Assembly (NCBI GenBank): GCA_902621305.1
Contig: CACNLM010000007.1
Span: 19,900-83,899, forward strand
Source of the DNA: an uncultured Alphaproteobacteria bacterium
GTDB taxonomy: Bacteria; Pseudomonadota; Alphaproteobacteria; HIMB59; GCA-002718135
DNA length: 64,000 bases
Reading direction: 5' to 3'
The position numbers and the translations under genes are program-made. Below, piece by piece: positions 9,122-18,546 of the stretch; within the stretch, counting starts at the first letter, position 1, and each line of letters starts with the position of its first letter. The notes under the pieces are model-generated. The model was not told the DNA's origin, did no database searches, and was given only the letters and a program-made list of their open reading frames with translations.

Positions 9122-10131
9122 ATATTTTTTATAAATTTAATAATCTGCTTATTAAGATCATTTATGATAAAATTGTTACATTGTTTAAGAGCATAACTGA
9201 AAGCTATAGGGTTTGCATTACCATGACTTTTTACAGAAATACCATTTAATCCAATTAATGTTGCTCCATTATAAATATCAGGATTTACTTGATTTTTTAA
9301 AATACTTAAATCTTTTTCAATTAATTTATAAGAAATTTTATTTTTAAATGATTTATTAAATATTTCTTTCAGATTTGAGATAATGAAGTTTGATATGCCC
9401 TCTGCTGATTTTAGCATTATGTTTCCAGTATAGCCATCAGATATAATAATATCACATTCACCTGACGTAATTTTGTTTGGTTCTATAAAACCTATATAAT
9501 ATTCCTTTAAAAAACTAGAAAGAATTAAATCTGCAGCTTCTTGCAGAAACTCTAATCCTTTATTATTCTCTGTCCCTATATTTAGTATGCCAATTTTTGG
9601 TTTATTTTTAGTATTTATTATTGAATAATAACAATAACCCATTAATGCAAATTGAAATAAATTAGCACCACTTACTGTTACATTTGCTCCTAAATCTAAC
9701 ATTAATGAGTAGTTTTTTTTGTTAGGTACTAATGAACATATTGCCGGCCTATCAATTCCATCAATCATTCCCATATGCAGTCTTGAAAGGACCATAATCG
9801 CAGCAGTGCTTCCAGAGGATACAAATCCAGAATTAACATTTTTTTTTGCAAATTCTAAACCCTTATAAATACTACTATTTTTTTTTGATCTCAAAATAGT
9901 ATTTACATTATCTTCATCTAAAATAGTATCCTCAGCATTTATAATCTCATAATTAAAGATACTAATATTATTTTGTTTTATTGAATGTGAGATTAATTTT
10001 TCGTCTCCAAAAAATAAAATTTTTGTATTTTTTTCATTTTTTTGAAAAATTTCAGTACCTTTCAAAACTTTTAAAGGGCTGTTTTCGCCACCCATTGCAT
10101 CAATGGCAATAGTTACTTGCCTCTTAGACAT
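9118..10131 (-). CDS. plsX: Phosphate acyltransferase PlsX
   Basis: PlsX converts acyl-ACP to acyl-phosphate, the first step of phospholipid synthesis with PlsY (also in this window, 47269-47874). The 337-residue protein begins IAIDAMGGENSPLKVLKG. It has SGSTAAIMVLSR, LDLGANVTVSG, NIGTENNKG and DGYTGNIMLKSAEG, all PlsX signatures. It lies 4 bp after rpmF. The usual next gene, fabH, is missing, and ihfA overlaps the plsX stop. Confidence 0.96.
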   Translation of the reverse strand: MSKRQVTIAIDAMGGENSPLKVLKGTEIFQKNEKNTKILFFGDEKLISHSIKQNNISIFNYEIINAEDTILDEDNVNTILRSKKNSSIYKGLEFAKKNVNSGFVSSGSTAAIMVLSRLHMGMIDGIDRPAICSLVPNKKNYSLMLDLGANVTVSGANLFQFALMGYCYYSIINTKNKPKIGILNIGTENNKGLEFLQEAADLILSSFLKEYYIGFIEPNKITSGECDIIISDGYTGNIMLKSAEGISNFIISNLKEIFNKSFKNKISYKLIEKDLSILKNQVNPDIYNGATLIGLNGISVKSHGNANPIAFSYALKQCNNFIINDLNKQIIKFIKNI

Positions 10132-10135
10132 AAAT

Positions 10136-10327
10136 TTAATTATTTTCTTTTGTTTTCTTTTTTATAATTTGTCTACCATTATACATACCAGTAGAAATAT
10201 CAATTCTATGAGATATTCTTGGTTCGCCTGAGTCCTTATCTAATATTATATTCTTAGCTTTTAAAGAATCATGAGATCTTCTCATATTTCTTTTTGAAAC
10301 ACTTGTTTTTCTTTTAGGAACTGCCAT
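10136..10327 (-). CDS. rpmF: 50S ribosomal protein L32
   Basis: The 63-residue product starts with the family sequence [20 protein letters not shown], so the ATG at 10327-10325 is chosen. A longer reading from a TTG at 10336 adds only MEK and is unlikely. It lacks the zinc cysteines found in some L32 variants. It heads the rpmF-plsX-ihfA-merR run, an old pairing of ribosome and lipid genes. Confidence 0.95.
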   Translation of the reverse strand: MAVPKRKTSVSKRNMRRSHDSLKAKNIILDKDSGEPRISHRIDISTGMYNGRQIIKKKTKENN

Positions 10328-10402
10328 TTTTTCCAAATATTGGTTTTTTTAATTAATGCAAGATAATTCTACATTAATTAAAATAAATAATTGAATTTAA
10401 TC

Positions 10403-10888
10403 TTAAGAATTTATTAAATTTCTAAATTTTTCATCAAATATTCTTGACACATCATTATAATCGTTATTACTAATTAATTTTATAGTTTTTAAATATTCAA
10501 TAAAAACCACGTTTTTATAAAGACTATTATTTTCTGGAAAATTTTTGACTCTAAAATAAAATTTTTTAACATAAGACTTTACATATTTTCCTATTGACAT
10601 ATCTCCTATACCTTTTTCTCGTAAAGATTCATCCAAATCAGATATAAATAATGAAACTAGTTTTTCGTTTATTTTTAAATATTTTTTTCTATTTTCATTA
10701 ATTAAATTCTTGCGAATATACATAATTAAAAATACAGAAATAATTTCGAATGAAGTATTGTAATCTTTAGATTTAAAAAAATCATACTTATTTATAAAGT
10801 TTTTGCTTTCTAGCAATATATTTTTATATTGCTCTGTCGCAATATTATTCACAATATTTTCTTTTTTTTGAAAGTAGTGTAATACCAT
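10403..10888 (-). CDS. Ubiquinol-cytochrome c chaperone family protein (CBP3-like)
   Basis: The family assists assembly of cytochrome b of the bc1 complex. The 161-residue protein carries the signature region around LFISDLDESLREKGIGDMSI (about residues 88-107), followed by the helix VKSYVKKFYFRV. In Alphaproteobacteria it commonly stands back to back with a BamE/OmlA lipoprotein gene, as here. The two start codons are only 9 bp apart, so each promoter would have to lie in the other gene or the mRNAs are leaderless. Confidence 0.82.
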   Translation of the reverse strand: MVLHYFQKKENIVNNIATEQYKNILLESKNFINKYDFFKSKDYNTSFEIISVFLIMYIRKNLINENRKKYLKINEKLVSLFISDLDESLREKGIGDMSIGKYVKSYVKKFYFRVKNFPENNSLYKNVVFIEYLKTIKLISNNDYNDVSRIFDEKFRNLINS

Positions 10889-10897
10889 TTTATAAAT

Positions 10898-11320
10898 ATG
10901 CCCATTTTTTATATAATTATATTCTTAATTTTAGCAAGTTGTTCAAGTAAAATCACTTATTCTGGAAAAATAATAGGGGTTGAAGATTTCGAAAATATTA
11001 ATTTTAAAAATAAAGAAAAATTAATTAGTGAAATTGGGTATCCTAGTTACATAGATCCTATAGAAAATAAATATTTCTATTTTACAGAAAAAAGTACAAA
11101 AAATTCAATTTTTAAAAAAAAAATAAAGTATAGTTACATATTTGTATTTAAAATGAATGATAAAGAAGAAATAATTGAAGCTAAAGCTTTTAATATGAAA
11201 GATATTAAAGATATAAAATTTGTAAAAGATCAGACTTCAAATGAAATTGTTAGACGTGGCCTGATTGAAAAAATATTTGGAGGAGTTGGAACTCAGCAAG
11301 AGTTACCAACTACTCCTTAA
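10898..11320 (+). CDS. bamE: BamE/SmpA/OmlA-family outer-membrane assembly lipoprotein
   Basis: BamE is a small lipoprotein of the BAM outer-membrane protein insertion machine. The 140-residue protein has a signal peptide ending ILASC (lipid cysteine C15). It contains a divergent form of the family core, IGYPSYIDPIENKYFYFTEK. The C-terminus ends GGVGTQQELPTTP, like other alphaproteobacterial OmlA tails. It is divergent from the cytochrome bc1 chaperone gene and convergent with hppA, with 3 bp between the stops. Sequence similarity to E. coli BamE is weak, so the call leans partly on context. Confidence 0.75.
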   Translation: MPIFYIIIFLILASCSSKITYSGKIIGVEDFENINFKNKEKLISEIGYPSYIDPIENKYFYFTEKSTKNSIFKKKIKYSYIFVFKMNDKEEIIEAKAFNMKDIKDIKFVKDQTSNEIVRRGLIEKIFGGVGTQQELPTTP

Positions 11321-11323
11321 TTA

Positions 11324-13429
11324 TTATATTGATATTGCAGCTAAAAGTAAAAGAGCAACAATATTTGTAATTTTAATCATAGGGTTTACGGCTGGACCTG
11401 CGGTATCTTTATAAGGATCTCCAACTGTATCTCCTGTTACTGCAGCTTTATGTGCTTCACTGCCTTTACCACCATGATTGCCATCTTCAATGTATTTTTT
11501 TGCATTATCCCAAGCTCCACCACCAGCAGTCATACTTATTGCAACAAATAAGCCCGTAATTATTACACCTAATAACAGTGCGCCAAGACATGACAAGGCT
11601 GCTGATTGACCGGCAATAAGTAAAATAACGAAATATACTACAATTGGTGATAAAACTGGCAGCATAGAGGGAACAATCATTTCTTTAATTGCAGATTTAG
11701 TAAGAATATCTACACAAGTACCATATTCTGGCTTTCCTTTACCCTCCATTATACCTGGAATTTCTCTAAACTGTCTTCTTACCTCTAATACAACTGATCC
11801 AGCTGCCCTACCAACTGCTGTCATACTTAAAGCACCAAATAAAAAAGGTAACAAACCTCCTAATAAAAGCCCAACTACAACGTAAGGGTTAGATAAATCA
11901 AAAGAGACCTCGATTCCGTACAGAGGACTATTAGTATCTTTAGCAAAATGATCAAGATCTTCAGTATATGCGGCAAATAAAACTAGCGCACCAAGACCTG
12001 CAGAACCAATTGCATAACCTTTAGTTACAGCTTTAGTTGTATTTCCAACAGCATCAAGAGCATCTGTGGTCTTTCTAACATTTTCATCTAAATTTGACAT
12101 TTCTGCAATTCCGCCTGCATTATCAGTTACAGGTCCGTATGCATCTAAAGCAACAACCATGCCCGCCAGTGCTAACATAGTTGTAACTGCAATTGCGATA
12201 CCAAATAAACCGGCAAGTGAATATGTTGAAATGATACCTGCAACTATAATCAAAGCAGGTAAAGCAGTTGCTTCCAAACTTATAGCAAGACCTTGAATTA
12301 CATTGGTTCCATGACCAGTTGTGGATGATTGAGCGATACTTTGAACTGGTCTGTAGTTAGTTCCAGTATAATATTCAGTAACCCATATTATTAAACCTGT
12401 AATAATTAGGCCTATTAAACCACAAATAAAAAGTGACATTCCAGTAAATTGAGTAGATGTTCCTTCAACAACCAAAATACTATTTATTCCTACTATATAA
12501 TCTGTAACAAAGTATAATAATACAGCCGATAAAATAGCTGACACTGCAAAGCCTCTGTAAAGCGCTGCCATAATATTATTATTTTTACCAAGTCTAACAA
12601 AATAAGTACCGATTATACTAGTTAATGCACAAACTCCTGCAATAGCTAAAGGAAATATCATCATTGTGTAAGAATTTTCTATGAAAAATATTGATGCTAA
12701 AACCATTGTAGCTACTACTGTTACAACATAAGTCTCAAAAAGATCTGCAGCCATACCTGCGCAATCACCAACATTATCACCGACGTTATCAGCAATAACA
12801 GCAGGATTTCGTGGGTCATCTTCAGGAATGCCAGCTTCTACTTTACCAACTAAATCTGCACCAACATCAGCACCTTTAGTAAAAATACCACCGCCTAGTC
12901 TTGCAAATATTGAAATTAATGAAGCACCGAATCCTAAGGAGACTAAAGGAGCTACAATCTCTCTACCCGGGAATGAACCAGAGTTGTGCAAAACAAAATA
13001 AAAAATTGCTATAGAAAGTAGTGCAAATCCTGCAACTAGCATTCCAGTTACAGCACCTGCTTTAAATGATACTGATAAACCTTCAGCTAAGCTATTACTA
13101 GCAGCATGTGTTGTACGAACATTTGATCTAACCGATATATTCATTCCAACGTAACCTGCAGCACCAGAAAAAAAAGCTCCAATCAAAAAGCCAATTCCAG
13201 ATGCCAAATCAAAAACTATCCATATTAGAGCAAAAATAACAACTCCTACAATTGCTATTGTCATGTACTGTCTGTTTAAATAAGCTCTAGCACCTTCTTG
13301 AATTGCGCCAGCAATTTCTTGCATTTTATCATTTCCAGATCCAAGTGATAAAATTTGCCTAGATGTCACTAGACCATATAGTACGGCTGCTAGACCGCAT
13401 AAAACAATTAATACTTGCAATGTTGTCAT
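11324..13429 (-). CDS. hppA: Membrane H+-translocating pyrophosphatase, K+-independent type
   Basis: This ~16-helix pump uses pyrophosphate hydrolysis to export protons. The 701-residue protein contains the substrate motif [11 protein letters not shown]. It also has the paired acidic loops [20 protein letters not shown] and the C-terminal [19 protein letters not shown]. In [11 protein letters not shown] (about residue 463) a lysine sits at the position that is alanine in K+-dependent enzymes, so the pump should be K+-independent and proton-specific. It has an AAGGAG site shared in context with the proteorhodopsin leader. It ends the rib-nusB-thiL run but has its own 56-bp leader. Confidence 0.96.
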   Translation of the reverse strand: MTTLQVLIVLCGLAAVLYGLVTSRQILSLGSGNDKMQEIAGAIQEGARAYLNRQYMTIAIVGVVIFALIWIVFDLASGIGFLIGAFFSGAAGYVGMNISVRSNVRTTHAASNSLAEGLSVSFKAGAVTGMLVAGFALLSIAIFYFVLHNSGSFPGREIVAPLVSLGFGASLISIFARLGGGIFTKGADVGADLVGKVEAGIPEDDPRNPAVIADNVGDNVGDCAGMAADLFETYVVTVVATMVLASIFFIENSYTMMIFPLAIAGVCALTSIIGTYFVRLGKNNNIMAALYRGFAVSAILSAVLLYFVTDYIVGINSILVVEGTSTQFTGMSLFICGLIGLIITGLIIWVTEYYTGTNYRPVQSIAQSSTTGHGTNVIQGLAISLEATALPALIIVAGIISTYSLAGLFGIAIAVTTMLALAGMVVALDAYGPVTDNAGGIAEMSNLDENVRKTTDALDAVGNTTKAVTKGYAIGSAGLGALVLFAAYTEDLDHFAKDTNSPLYGIEVSFDLSNPYVVVGLLLGGLLPFLFGALSMTAVGRAAGSVVLEVRRQFREIPGIMEGKGKPEYGTCVDILTKSAIKEMIVPSMLPVLSPIVVYFVILLIAGQSAALSCLGALLLGVIITGLFVAISMTAGGGAWDNAKKYIEDGNHGGKGSEAHKAAVTGDTVGDPYKDTAGPAVNPMIKITNIVALLLLAAISI

Positions 13430-13435
13430 TAAAAA

Positions 13436-13441
13436 CTCCTT
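13436..13441 (-). promoter_or_regulatory. Strong ribosome binding site of hppA
   Basis: AAGGAG on the minus strand lies 6 nt before the ATG of hppA. Its context TAAGGAGTTTTTA is identical to that of the proteorhodopsin leader. A short CTGA..TCAG dyad lies about 15 bp further upstream. Confidence 0.7.
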
Positions 13442-13485
13442 AAATTTTGGCTGATATGTCAGAAACTATAGAAAAAATCAAGTTT

Positions 13486-14466
13486 TTAGGAGAAATGATC
13501 AAATTTCTTGATATTCTTCATGCTTAAATGTGAATCGAAATGAATTCCTTTTTCTCTTATTATTTTTCCTATCAAAGTAACATTTATATTATTTTTATTA
13601 GCAATATTAAAAATTTTATTTCTATTTTTTTGACTGGATATGATGATCAGTTGATAATCATCACCAGCATTTAAAAGATCATCTAATCTAAAATTATTTT
13701 TATTTTTGAGAAATTTTTTTGTTTTAACACTTAATGGAATTTTATTTACATTAATTAATGCACCATTTTTATTATTTAACATATCAGTCAAATCTCCAAT
13801 CAGACCATCAGAAACATCTTTCATTGAATTAACATAATTTGCAATCAATGGTCCAAGTTTACAGGGTATGGGATATAAATATTTTTTAATAAAATATTGA
13901 TTTAAATTTAAATTTGTTGAAATTTTTTTTTTTAAAATTTCTAAACCAATCTTTGACTCACCAATATTGCCAGTTATTAAAATATCATCGTATAAATTAA
14001 ATTTATTTTGAAATATTTCTAATTTCTTTTTTATAGATCCAAAAAAAGTTGAAGAAACAATTAGTTTATTTGATTTTGATAAATCACCACCCAAAAGATA
14101 AAATCCATATTTATTTTGAATTTTCTTTAATTGATTTGAAAATGAATTTAACCAATTTTCATTAATATGATTTGGTAAATGCAAATTCAAAAGATAGGAA
14201 TGGGGCAAAGCTCCCATCGCAAAAATGTCAGATAAATTTACAGTTGTAATTTTTTGGGCTATCGACTTAGGATCATCATTAGAGAAAAAATCTATATCTT
14301 CAGAAATACTATCAGTTGTAACAGTTAGTTTGTAATGTTTACTGTTAAAACCTAAATATGCGCCATCATTTTCAAAATCAAATGTTCCCTTATTTTCAAA
14401 ATTTAATTTTTTTAAATATCTATTAATTATTAATTTTTCAGATAAACTATTTTTTATTGATTTCAT
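13486..14466 (-). CDS. thiL: Thiamine-monophosphate kinase
   Basis: ThiL phosphorylates thiamine monophosphate to the diphosphate cofactor. The 326-residue protein has the PurM-like landmarks TTDSISEDIDF near residue 50 and VNLSDIFAMGALPHSYL. GGDLSKS and MKDVSDGLIGDL also contribute to metal-ATP binding. It overlaps the end of nusB by 20 bp, the usual alphaproteobacterial ribH-nusB-thiL order. No thiamine pyrophosphate riboswitch is visible upstream, as expected inside an operon. Confidence 0.93.
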   Translation of the reverse strand: MKSIKNSLSEKLIINRYLKKLNFENKGTFDFENDGAYLGFNSKHYKLTVTTDSISEDIDFFSNDDPKSIAQKITTVNLSDIFAMGALPHSYLLNLHLPNHINENWLNSFSNQLKKIQNKYGFYLLGGDLSKSNKLIVSSTFFGSIKKKLEIFQNKFNLYDDILITGNIGESKIGLEILKKKISTNLNLNQYFIKKYLYPIPCKLGPLIANYVNSMKDVSDGLIGDLTDMLNNKNGALINVNKIPLSVKTKKFLKNKNNFRLDDLLNAGDDYQLIIISSQKNRNKIFNIANKNNINVTLIGKIIREKGIHFDSHLSMKNIKKFDHFS

Positions 14467-14917
14467 CTTTATCTATATATTTTTGAATTATAGCATTGAT
14501 TAATTTAGTTTCTTTTTGAGACACAAGACTTTTACTGATATTCAAATAATCATTAAGGACAATTTTAAATTTATTTTTATCAGTAATTTTTAATTCAGTA
14601 ATAATTGCAAACATTATCGATTTTAAAATATTATCCCATTTTTCAAATTTTCGATTAATATCAATAAATACATTTAAATCATCAATTAAATTTTTTTTAT
14701 CAATATTATTTTTAAAACTAGAAAAAAGTTTATTTAAAAAATTTTTATTAAATTTAAGCTTAAATTCTTTTTTCTCATCAATTATAGCAATATTAGTATC
14801 ATAAAAATGCTTTTGAAAATCTTCAATACCTTCTAAAAAATCTGCATCTAAAAATTCATTCTGAAAAATATATTGAACAAATGCAAGTCTTGTTTGTGAC
14901 TTGATGTAATTTTGCAT
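14447..14917 (-). CDS. nusB: Transcription antitermination factor NusB
   Basis: NusB with NusE binds boxA RNA in rRNA antitermination. The 156-residue all-helical protein begins with SQTRLAFVQYIFQNEF, the common opening in this family. It contains WDNILKSIMFAIITELK and ends with a predicted amphipathic helix. It is divergent from E. coli NusB, but its place between ribH and thiL strongly supports the call. It is 3 bp downstream of ribH. Confidence 0.88.
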   Translation of the reverse strand: MQNYIKSQTRLAFVQYIFQNEFLDADFLEGIEDFQKHFYDTNIAIIDEKKEFKLKFNKNFLNKLFSSFKNNIDKKNLIDDLNVFIDINRKFEKWDNILKSIMFAIITELKITDKNKFKIVLNDYLNISKSLVSQKETKLINAIIQKYIDKDEINKK

Positions 14918-14920
14918 TTT

Positions 14921-15322
14921 TTATTTTAGTAACTCTATGCAAGCTATTGCGGCTTCTTGACCTTTATTTTTTTGATCAACATCACTTCTTATTATTGCTT
15001 GCTCTAAATCATAACATGTTAAGATACCAAAACCAATTGGAACATTAAACTCAATAGATAGATCCATAATTTTTCTAGAAGTTTCATTAGCAATAACTTC
15101 GAAATGATATGTGTCACCTTTAATAATACATCCTAAAGAAATAAATCCTTTAAAATTGTCTATATTTTTTTTTATTAAATAGGGAATTTCAAAACAACCT
15201 GGTGCATTAATAATTTCATACTCATAACCATTTTCTTTAAGCGTTTTGCTTGCACCCAATTCAAGGTTTTTCGATATTTCTTTATAATAATTTGCGGAAA
15301 CTATTAGAATTTTATTATTCAT
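14921..15322 (-). CDS. ribH: 6,7-dimethyl-8-ribityllumazine synthase
   Basis: RibH condenses the ribitylamino-uracil with dihydroxybutanone phosphate. The 133-residue protein has VSANYYKEISKNLELGA, then the NAPGCFEIP substrate loop and LGCIIKGDTYHFEVIANE with the catalytic histidine. PIGFGILTCYDLEQAIIRS follows. It is short for the family, which fits an alphaproteobacterial RibH. The start overlaps the ribBX stop by 4 bp. Confidence 0.95.
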   Translation of the reverse strand: MNNKILIVSANYYKEISKNLELGASKTLKENGYEYEIINAPGCFEIPYLIKKNIDNFKGFISLGCIIKGDTYHFEVIANETSRKIMDLSIEFNVPIGFGILTCYDLEQAIIRSDVDQKNKGQEAAIACIELLK

Positions 15323-16422
15323 ATTTTTCTCTGATCAACTATTTCAATATTAAATCCATCCAAGGCAATAATTCTTTTCTTAGTATTTGTTAATAATATA
15401 ATTTTATTTATTTGAAGTAATGATAAAATCTGAGCACCTACACCATATTCTCTTAGTTCTAATTTATTTTTTGATCTTTTTCTTTTATTAAAAGTTTTGA
15501 GTATATTTGGTGACATGTCACTATTTATTAATACTATAGCTCCTGATCCATTTTTCTCTATAAGCTGAAAGGCAGACTTAATTTCACTTCCAAAAATATT
15601 TTTTTCTTCAAATATATCCTTTATGACATCTAGTCTGTGCATTCTAACAAGCACAGGTTGCTTTACATCACTTAAATTTTTTACTAGAGCGTAATGCTTT
15701 TCACCAGAAATAGTATTTTGAAATACTTTTAGAGTAAATTGTGACCCCATCTCACTTTCAAATGGCCTTTCGGAGATCTGTTCGACAATTTTAGTTTTTT
15801 TAAGTCTAAACTTTATTAAATCACTAACCGTTCCTACTTTCAAATTATGTAATTTTGCAAACTTGATAATTTCTGGTAATCTCGCCATAGATCCATCTTC
15901 GCTCATAATTTCACAAATAACGCCAGAAGGATTTAAATCTGCAAGTTTTGAAATATCAACTGCTGCCTCTGTATGACCAGCACGTACTAAAACGCCCCCA
16001 TCCCAAGCCATAAGAGGAAAAACGTGTCCAGGATAAACAAGATCATTCTTTTTTTTATTATTGTTTACAGCTACTGATATAGTATGGGCTCTATCAGCTG
16101 CAGATATTCCGGTTGTCACTCCCTCTTTTGCCTCAATAGAAACAGTAAAAGCAGTTAAATCATTTTTTATATTACTTGGGTTCATTAAGGGAAGTTCCAA
16201 TTCTTCTATTCTATCCTTAGTTAATGCTAAACAAATTAATCCCCTTCCATGCTTTGCCATAAAATTAATAGTTTGAGGGCTAGCATATTGAGCGGGAATG
16301 ATTAAATCACCTTCATTTTCTCTATAGGGATCATCGACAAGAATATACATTTTACCATTTCTTGCATCTTCTATGATTTCTTCAATAGAAGATAAACTTT
16401 CTTCAATGTTATCTTTATTCAT
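15319..16422 (-). CDS. ribBX: 3,4-dihydroxy-2-butanone-4-phosphate synthase with degenerate GTP cyclohydrolase II domain (RibBX)
   Basis: The N-terminal RibB domain (residues 1 to about 205) makes the four-carbon unit of riboflavin. It keeps its catalytic motifs DDPYRENEGDLIIPA, TGISAADRAHTI and GHTEAAVDIS. The C-terminal part (about 215-367) aligns with GTP cyclohydrolase II and keeps the ends of the fold, VLVRMHR and LREYGVGAQIL. It lacks the three zinc cysteines (normally C-x10-C-x-C) and the GRGIGL catalytic stretch. This matches the reported proteobacterial RibBX variant, so a true GTP cyclohydrolase II must be encoded elsewhere. It overlaps ribE by 8 bp and ribH by 4 bp. Confidence 0.9.
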   Translation of the reverse strand: MNKDNIEESLSSIEEIIEDARNGKMYILVDDPYRENEGDLIIPAQYASPQTINFMAKHGRGLICLALTKDRIEELELPLMNPSNIKNDLTAFTVSIEAKEGVTTGISAADRAHTISVAVNNNKKKNDLVYPGHVFPLMAWDGGVLVRAGHTEAAVDISKLADLNPSGVICEIMSEDGSMARLPEIIKFAKLHNLKVGTVSDLIKFRLKKTKIVEQISERPFESEMGSQFTLKVFQNTISGEKHYALVKNLSDVKQPVLVRMHRLDVIKDIFEEKNIFGSEIKSAFQLIEKNGSGAIVLINSDMSPNILKTFNKRKRSKNKLELREYGVGAQILSLLQINKIILLTNTKKRIIALDGFNIEIVDQRKI

Positions 16423-17005
16423 TATTCAAGATGAAACGGGCAAGATAATCAAATTCAATATTTACTTGATCACTTTTTTTTAAAAATTTTAAATTAGTAT
16501 GATGAAATGTATGATCAATGACAGAAATCATAAAAGTATTATTTTCTACTTTTGCTACTGTTAAAGAAATACCATTTATTGAAATAGATCCTTTTTCAAC
16601 AATAAATCTATTGTTTTTATTAAATTTTTTTTCAAAATGATATTCCCAACTATTTTCAAGTTCTAAAATATCACTTACATTAGTTGTAGTATCAACATGA
16701 CCATAAACAAAGTGGCCACTGATTTCGTCACCTATCTGAAGAGATTTTTCCAAATTAATATTTTCATTTTTTAAAATAGAGTTAGCAAGATTTGTTCTTT
16801 TCAAAGTTTCTTCTCCTATGTTCACATCAAAGCTAAATGAATTGTTGTTTGATGGAGTTATATTTTTTGCTGTAAGACACACTCCATTACAAGAAATTGA
16901 AGAACCTTCCTTACAATTACTCAAATCAAGATTCGTAGATATTTGGTAAAGTCCCACATCTTTGTTTTTTATTGTTCCTAAATCTTGAATAATACCTGTA
17001 AACAT
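16415..17005 (-). CDS. ribE: Riboflavin synthase alpha subunit
   Basis: The enzyme dismutates two lumazine molecules to riboflavin. The 196-residue protein shows the two tandem lumazine-binding repeats. The first begins MFTGIIQDLGTI and has SCNGVCLT. The second begins near residue 97 with GHFVYGHVD and has SINGISLTVA. It starts at a TAATG overlap with ribD, and its 3' end overlaps ribBX by 8 bp, so translation is probably coupled. Confidence 0.95.
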   Translation of the reverse strand: MFTGIIQDLGTIKNKDVGLYQISTNLDLSNCKEGSSISCNGVCLTAKNITPSNNNSFSFDVNIGEETLKRTNLANSILKNENINLEKSLQIGDEISGHFVYGHVDTTTNVSDILELENSWEYHFEKKFNKNNRFIVEKGSISINGISLTVAKVENNTFMISVIDHTFHHTNLKFLKKSDQVNIEFDYLARFILNNE

Positions 17006-18087
17006 TAATTCACCTGATAGTTTGTATATATGTCGTCTTTGAATTTTTTTCTTTCATTTAAAGATAAGTTTAATTGACTAAGTTTTTTTCCAACAATTGC
17101 TGGCTTACCATGTTTTCCTATAATAATTTTGGATTTAAATAAATGAATTTCATCTACTAAATTTTTATTTAACAATTCCGTAAAAAAAATACCCCCTGCT
17201 TCAACTAATAAATCTGATATTTTTAATGAGTATATTTTACTAAAAATATTTTTTAAATTTAGTTTTTTGTTTTTATTTAATTTACAAAAAATAATTTCAC
17301 ATCCTAATTTAATTAAATTTTCAGATTTTTTATTTTTTTTAGAAGTGAAAATAATAATTCTTTTTTTAGATATATCTTTTAATATTTTTGATTTCATTGG
17401 TATTTTTAGATTATTATCAATTATTATAACTGGAATATGTTGTTCTAAAGTTTTTTTTAATCTTATAGTTAATCTTGGATCATCTTTTAATACGGTTTTT
17501 GAAGTAGTTAAAATAGCTTGACTCATTGATCTTAACTTATGAGCATATTCTCTACTTGATTTATTAGATATCCATTTACTTTTATAATCATGCCATGCAA
17601 TTTTTTCATCTGTAGAAGTTGCAATTTTGACTTTTGTAAATGGTTTTTTCTTTAAAACACTTTTAAAAAAAAATTTATTTAAATTATATGTTCTATTCTT
17701 TTCTAAACCTACATTTACAATTACATTATTTTTTTTTAACTTTTTAATACTTTTATAATTAGTTCTAACATCTGGATCAGCCGCAGATATAAATATTTCT
17801 TTTATACCTGATCTTAATATTTGATCTGTGCATGATCCATCTTTTGAACTATGAAAACATGGTTCTAAAGTAACATACATTGAAGCTCCTTTAGCTTTAT
17901 GACCAGCTTTAGCTAGAGCTATTTCTTCGGCATGAGGCCTTCCAGATTTATTTGTTACAGCTTTAGAAATTATTTTTGAATTTTTTGCAATCACACAGCC
18001 CACTGTGGGATTAGGGAAAGTTTTTCCAAATTTTTTTTTAGCAATATCATGCGCTAAATTAATCATCTTTACATTTTGTTGAGACAC
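17005..18087 (-). CDS. ribD: Bifunctional riboflavin deaminase/reductase RibD
   Basis: RibD deaminates the pyrimidine intermediate and reduces its ribosyl side chain. The 360-residue protein has an N-terminal cytidine-deaminase-like zinc site with H52-A-E54, C77 in LEPCFHSS and C86 in SC. A C-terminal RibD reductase domain follows, with SKWISNKSSREYAHKLRS and VEAGGIFFTELL. Both halves are present. It is 6 bp from nrdR and overlaps ribE by one base. Confidence 0.94.
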   Translation of the reverse strand: MSQQNVKMINLAHDIAKKKFGKTFPNPTVGCVIAKNSKIISKAVTNKSGRPHAEEIALAKAGHKAKGASMYVTLEPCFHSSKDGSCTDQILRSGIKEIFISAADPDVRTNYKSIKKLKKNNVIVNVGLEKNRTYNLNKFFFKSVLKKKPFTKVKIATSTDEKIAWHDYKSKWISNKSSREYAHKLRSMSQAILTTSKTVLKDDPRLTIRLKKTLEQHIPVIIIDNNLKIPMKSKILKDISKKRIIIFTSKKNKKSENLIKLGCEIIFCKLNKNKKLNLKNIFSKIYSLKISDLLVEAGGIFFTELLNKNLVDEIHLFKSKIIIGKHGKPAIVGKKLSQLNLSLNERKKFKDDIYTNYQVN

Positions 18088-18093
18088 TAAAAA

Positions 18094-18546
18094 TTATTTA
18101 TCTTCTAAATTACCTAAGAAATCTTCAAAATCTTTTGCTTCTCTAAAATTTTTGTAAACAGATGCAAATCTGACGTATGCTACCTGATCTAAATGCATTA
18201 AAGCTTCCATAATGTACTGACCAATAATATTAGATTTTATATCAGTTTCACCTGAGTTTTCTAATTTTCTTACAATAGCATTTACAATTTTTTCAATTTT
18301 TTCATTATCAACATTTCTTTTTCTTAAAGCTAAAGAAAGAGATCTATACATTTTATCTCTATCAAAATTTTCTTTTTGACCGTTACTTTTCATTACAACC
18401 AAATCTCTTAGCTGAATTCTCTCAAAAGTTGTAAATCTAGAGCCGCAAGCATCACAAACTCTTCTTCTTCTTATTGCTGTATTATCTTCTGTAGGTCTTG
18501 AATCTTTTACCTGTGTATCTTCATTACTACAGAAGGGGCATCTCAT
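18094..18546 (-). CDS. nrdR: Transcriptional repressor NrdR
   Basis: NrdR represses ribonucleotide reductase genes when its ATP-cone binds dATP/ATP. The 150-residue protein has the zinc ribbon C3, C6, C31, C34 (MRCPFC ... VCDACG) followed by RFTTFERI. The ATP-cone starts around residue 49 with [20 protein letters not shown]. It abuts glyA directly. The glyA-nrdR-ribD order is widespread in Alphaproteobacteria. Confidence 0.97.
   Translation of the reverse strand: MRCPFCSNEDTQVKDSRPTEDNTAIRRRRVCDACGSRFTTFERIQLRDLVVMKSNGQKENFDRDKMYRSLSLALRKRNVDNEKIEKIVNAIVRKLENSGETDIKSNIIGQYIMEALMHLDQVAYVRFASVYKNFREAKDFEDFLGNLEDK

Noticed and set aside
13430..18100. FMN or TPP riboswitch before rib or thi genes
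   Set aside because: The genes overlap or abut within the operon, leaving no space for the aptamers, and no conserved aptamer motifs were seen.
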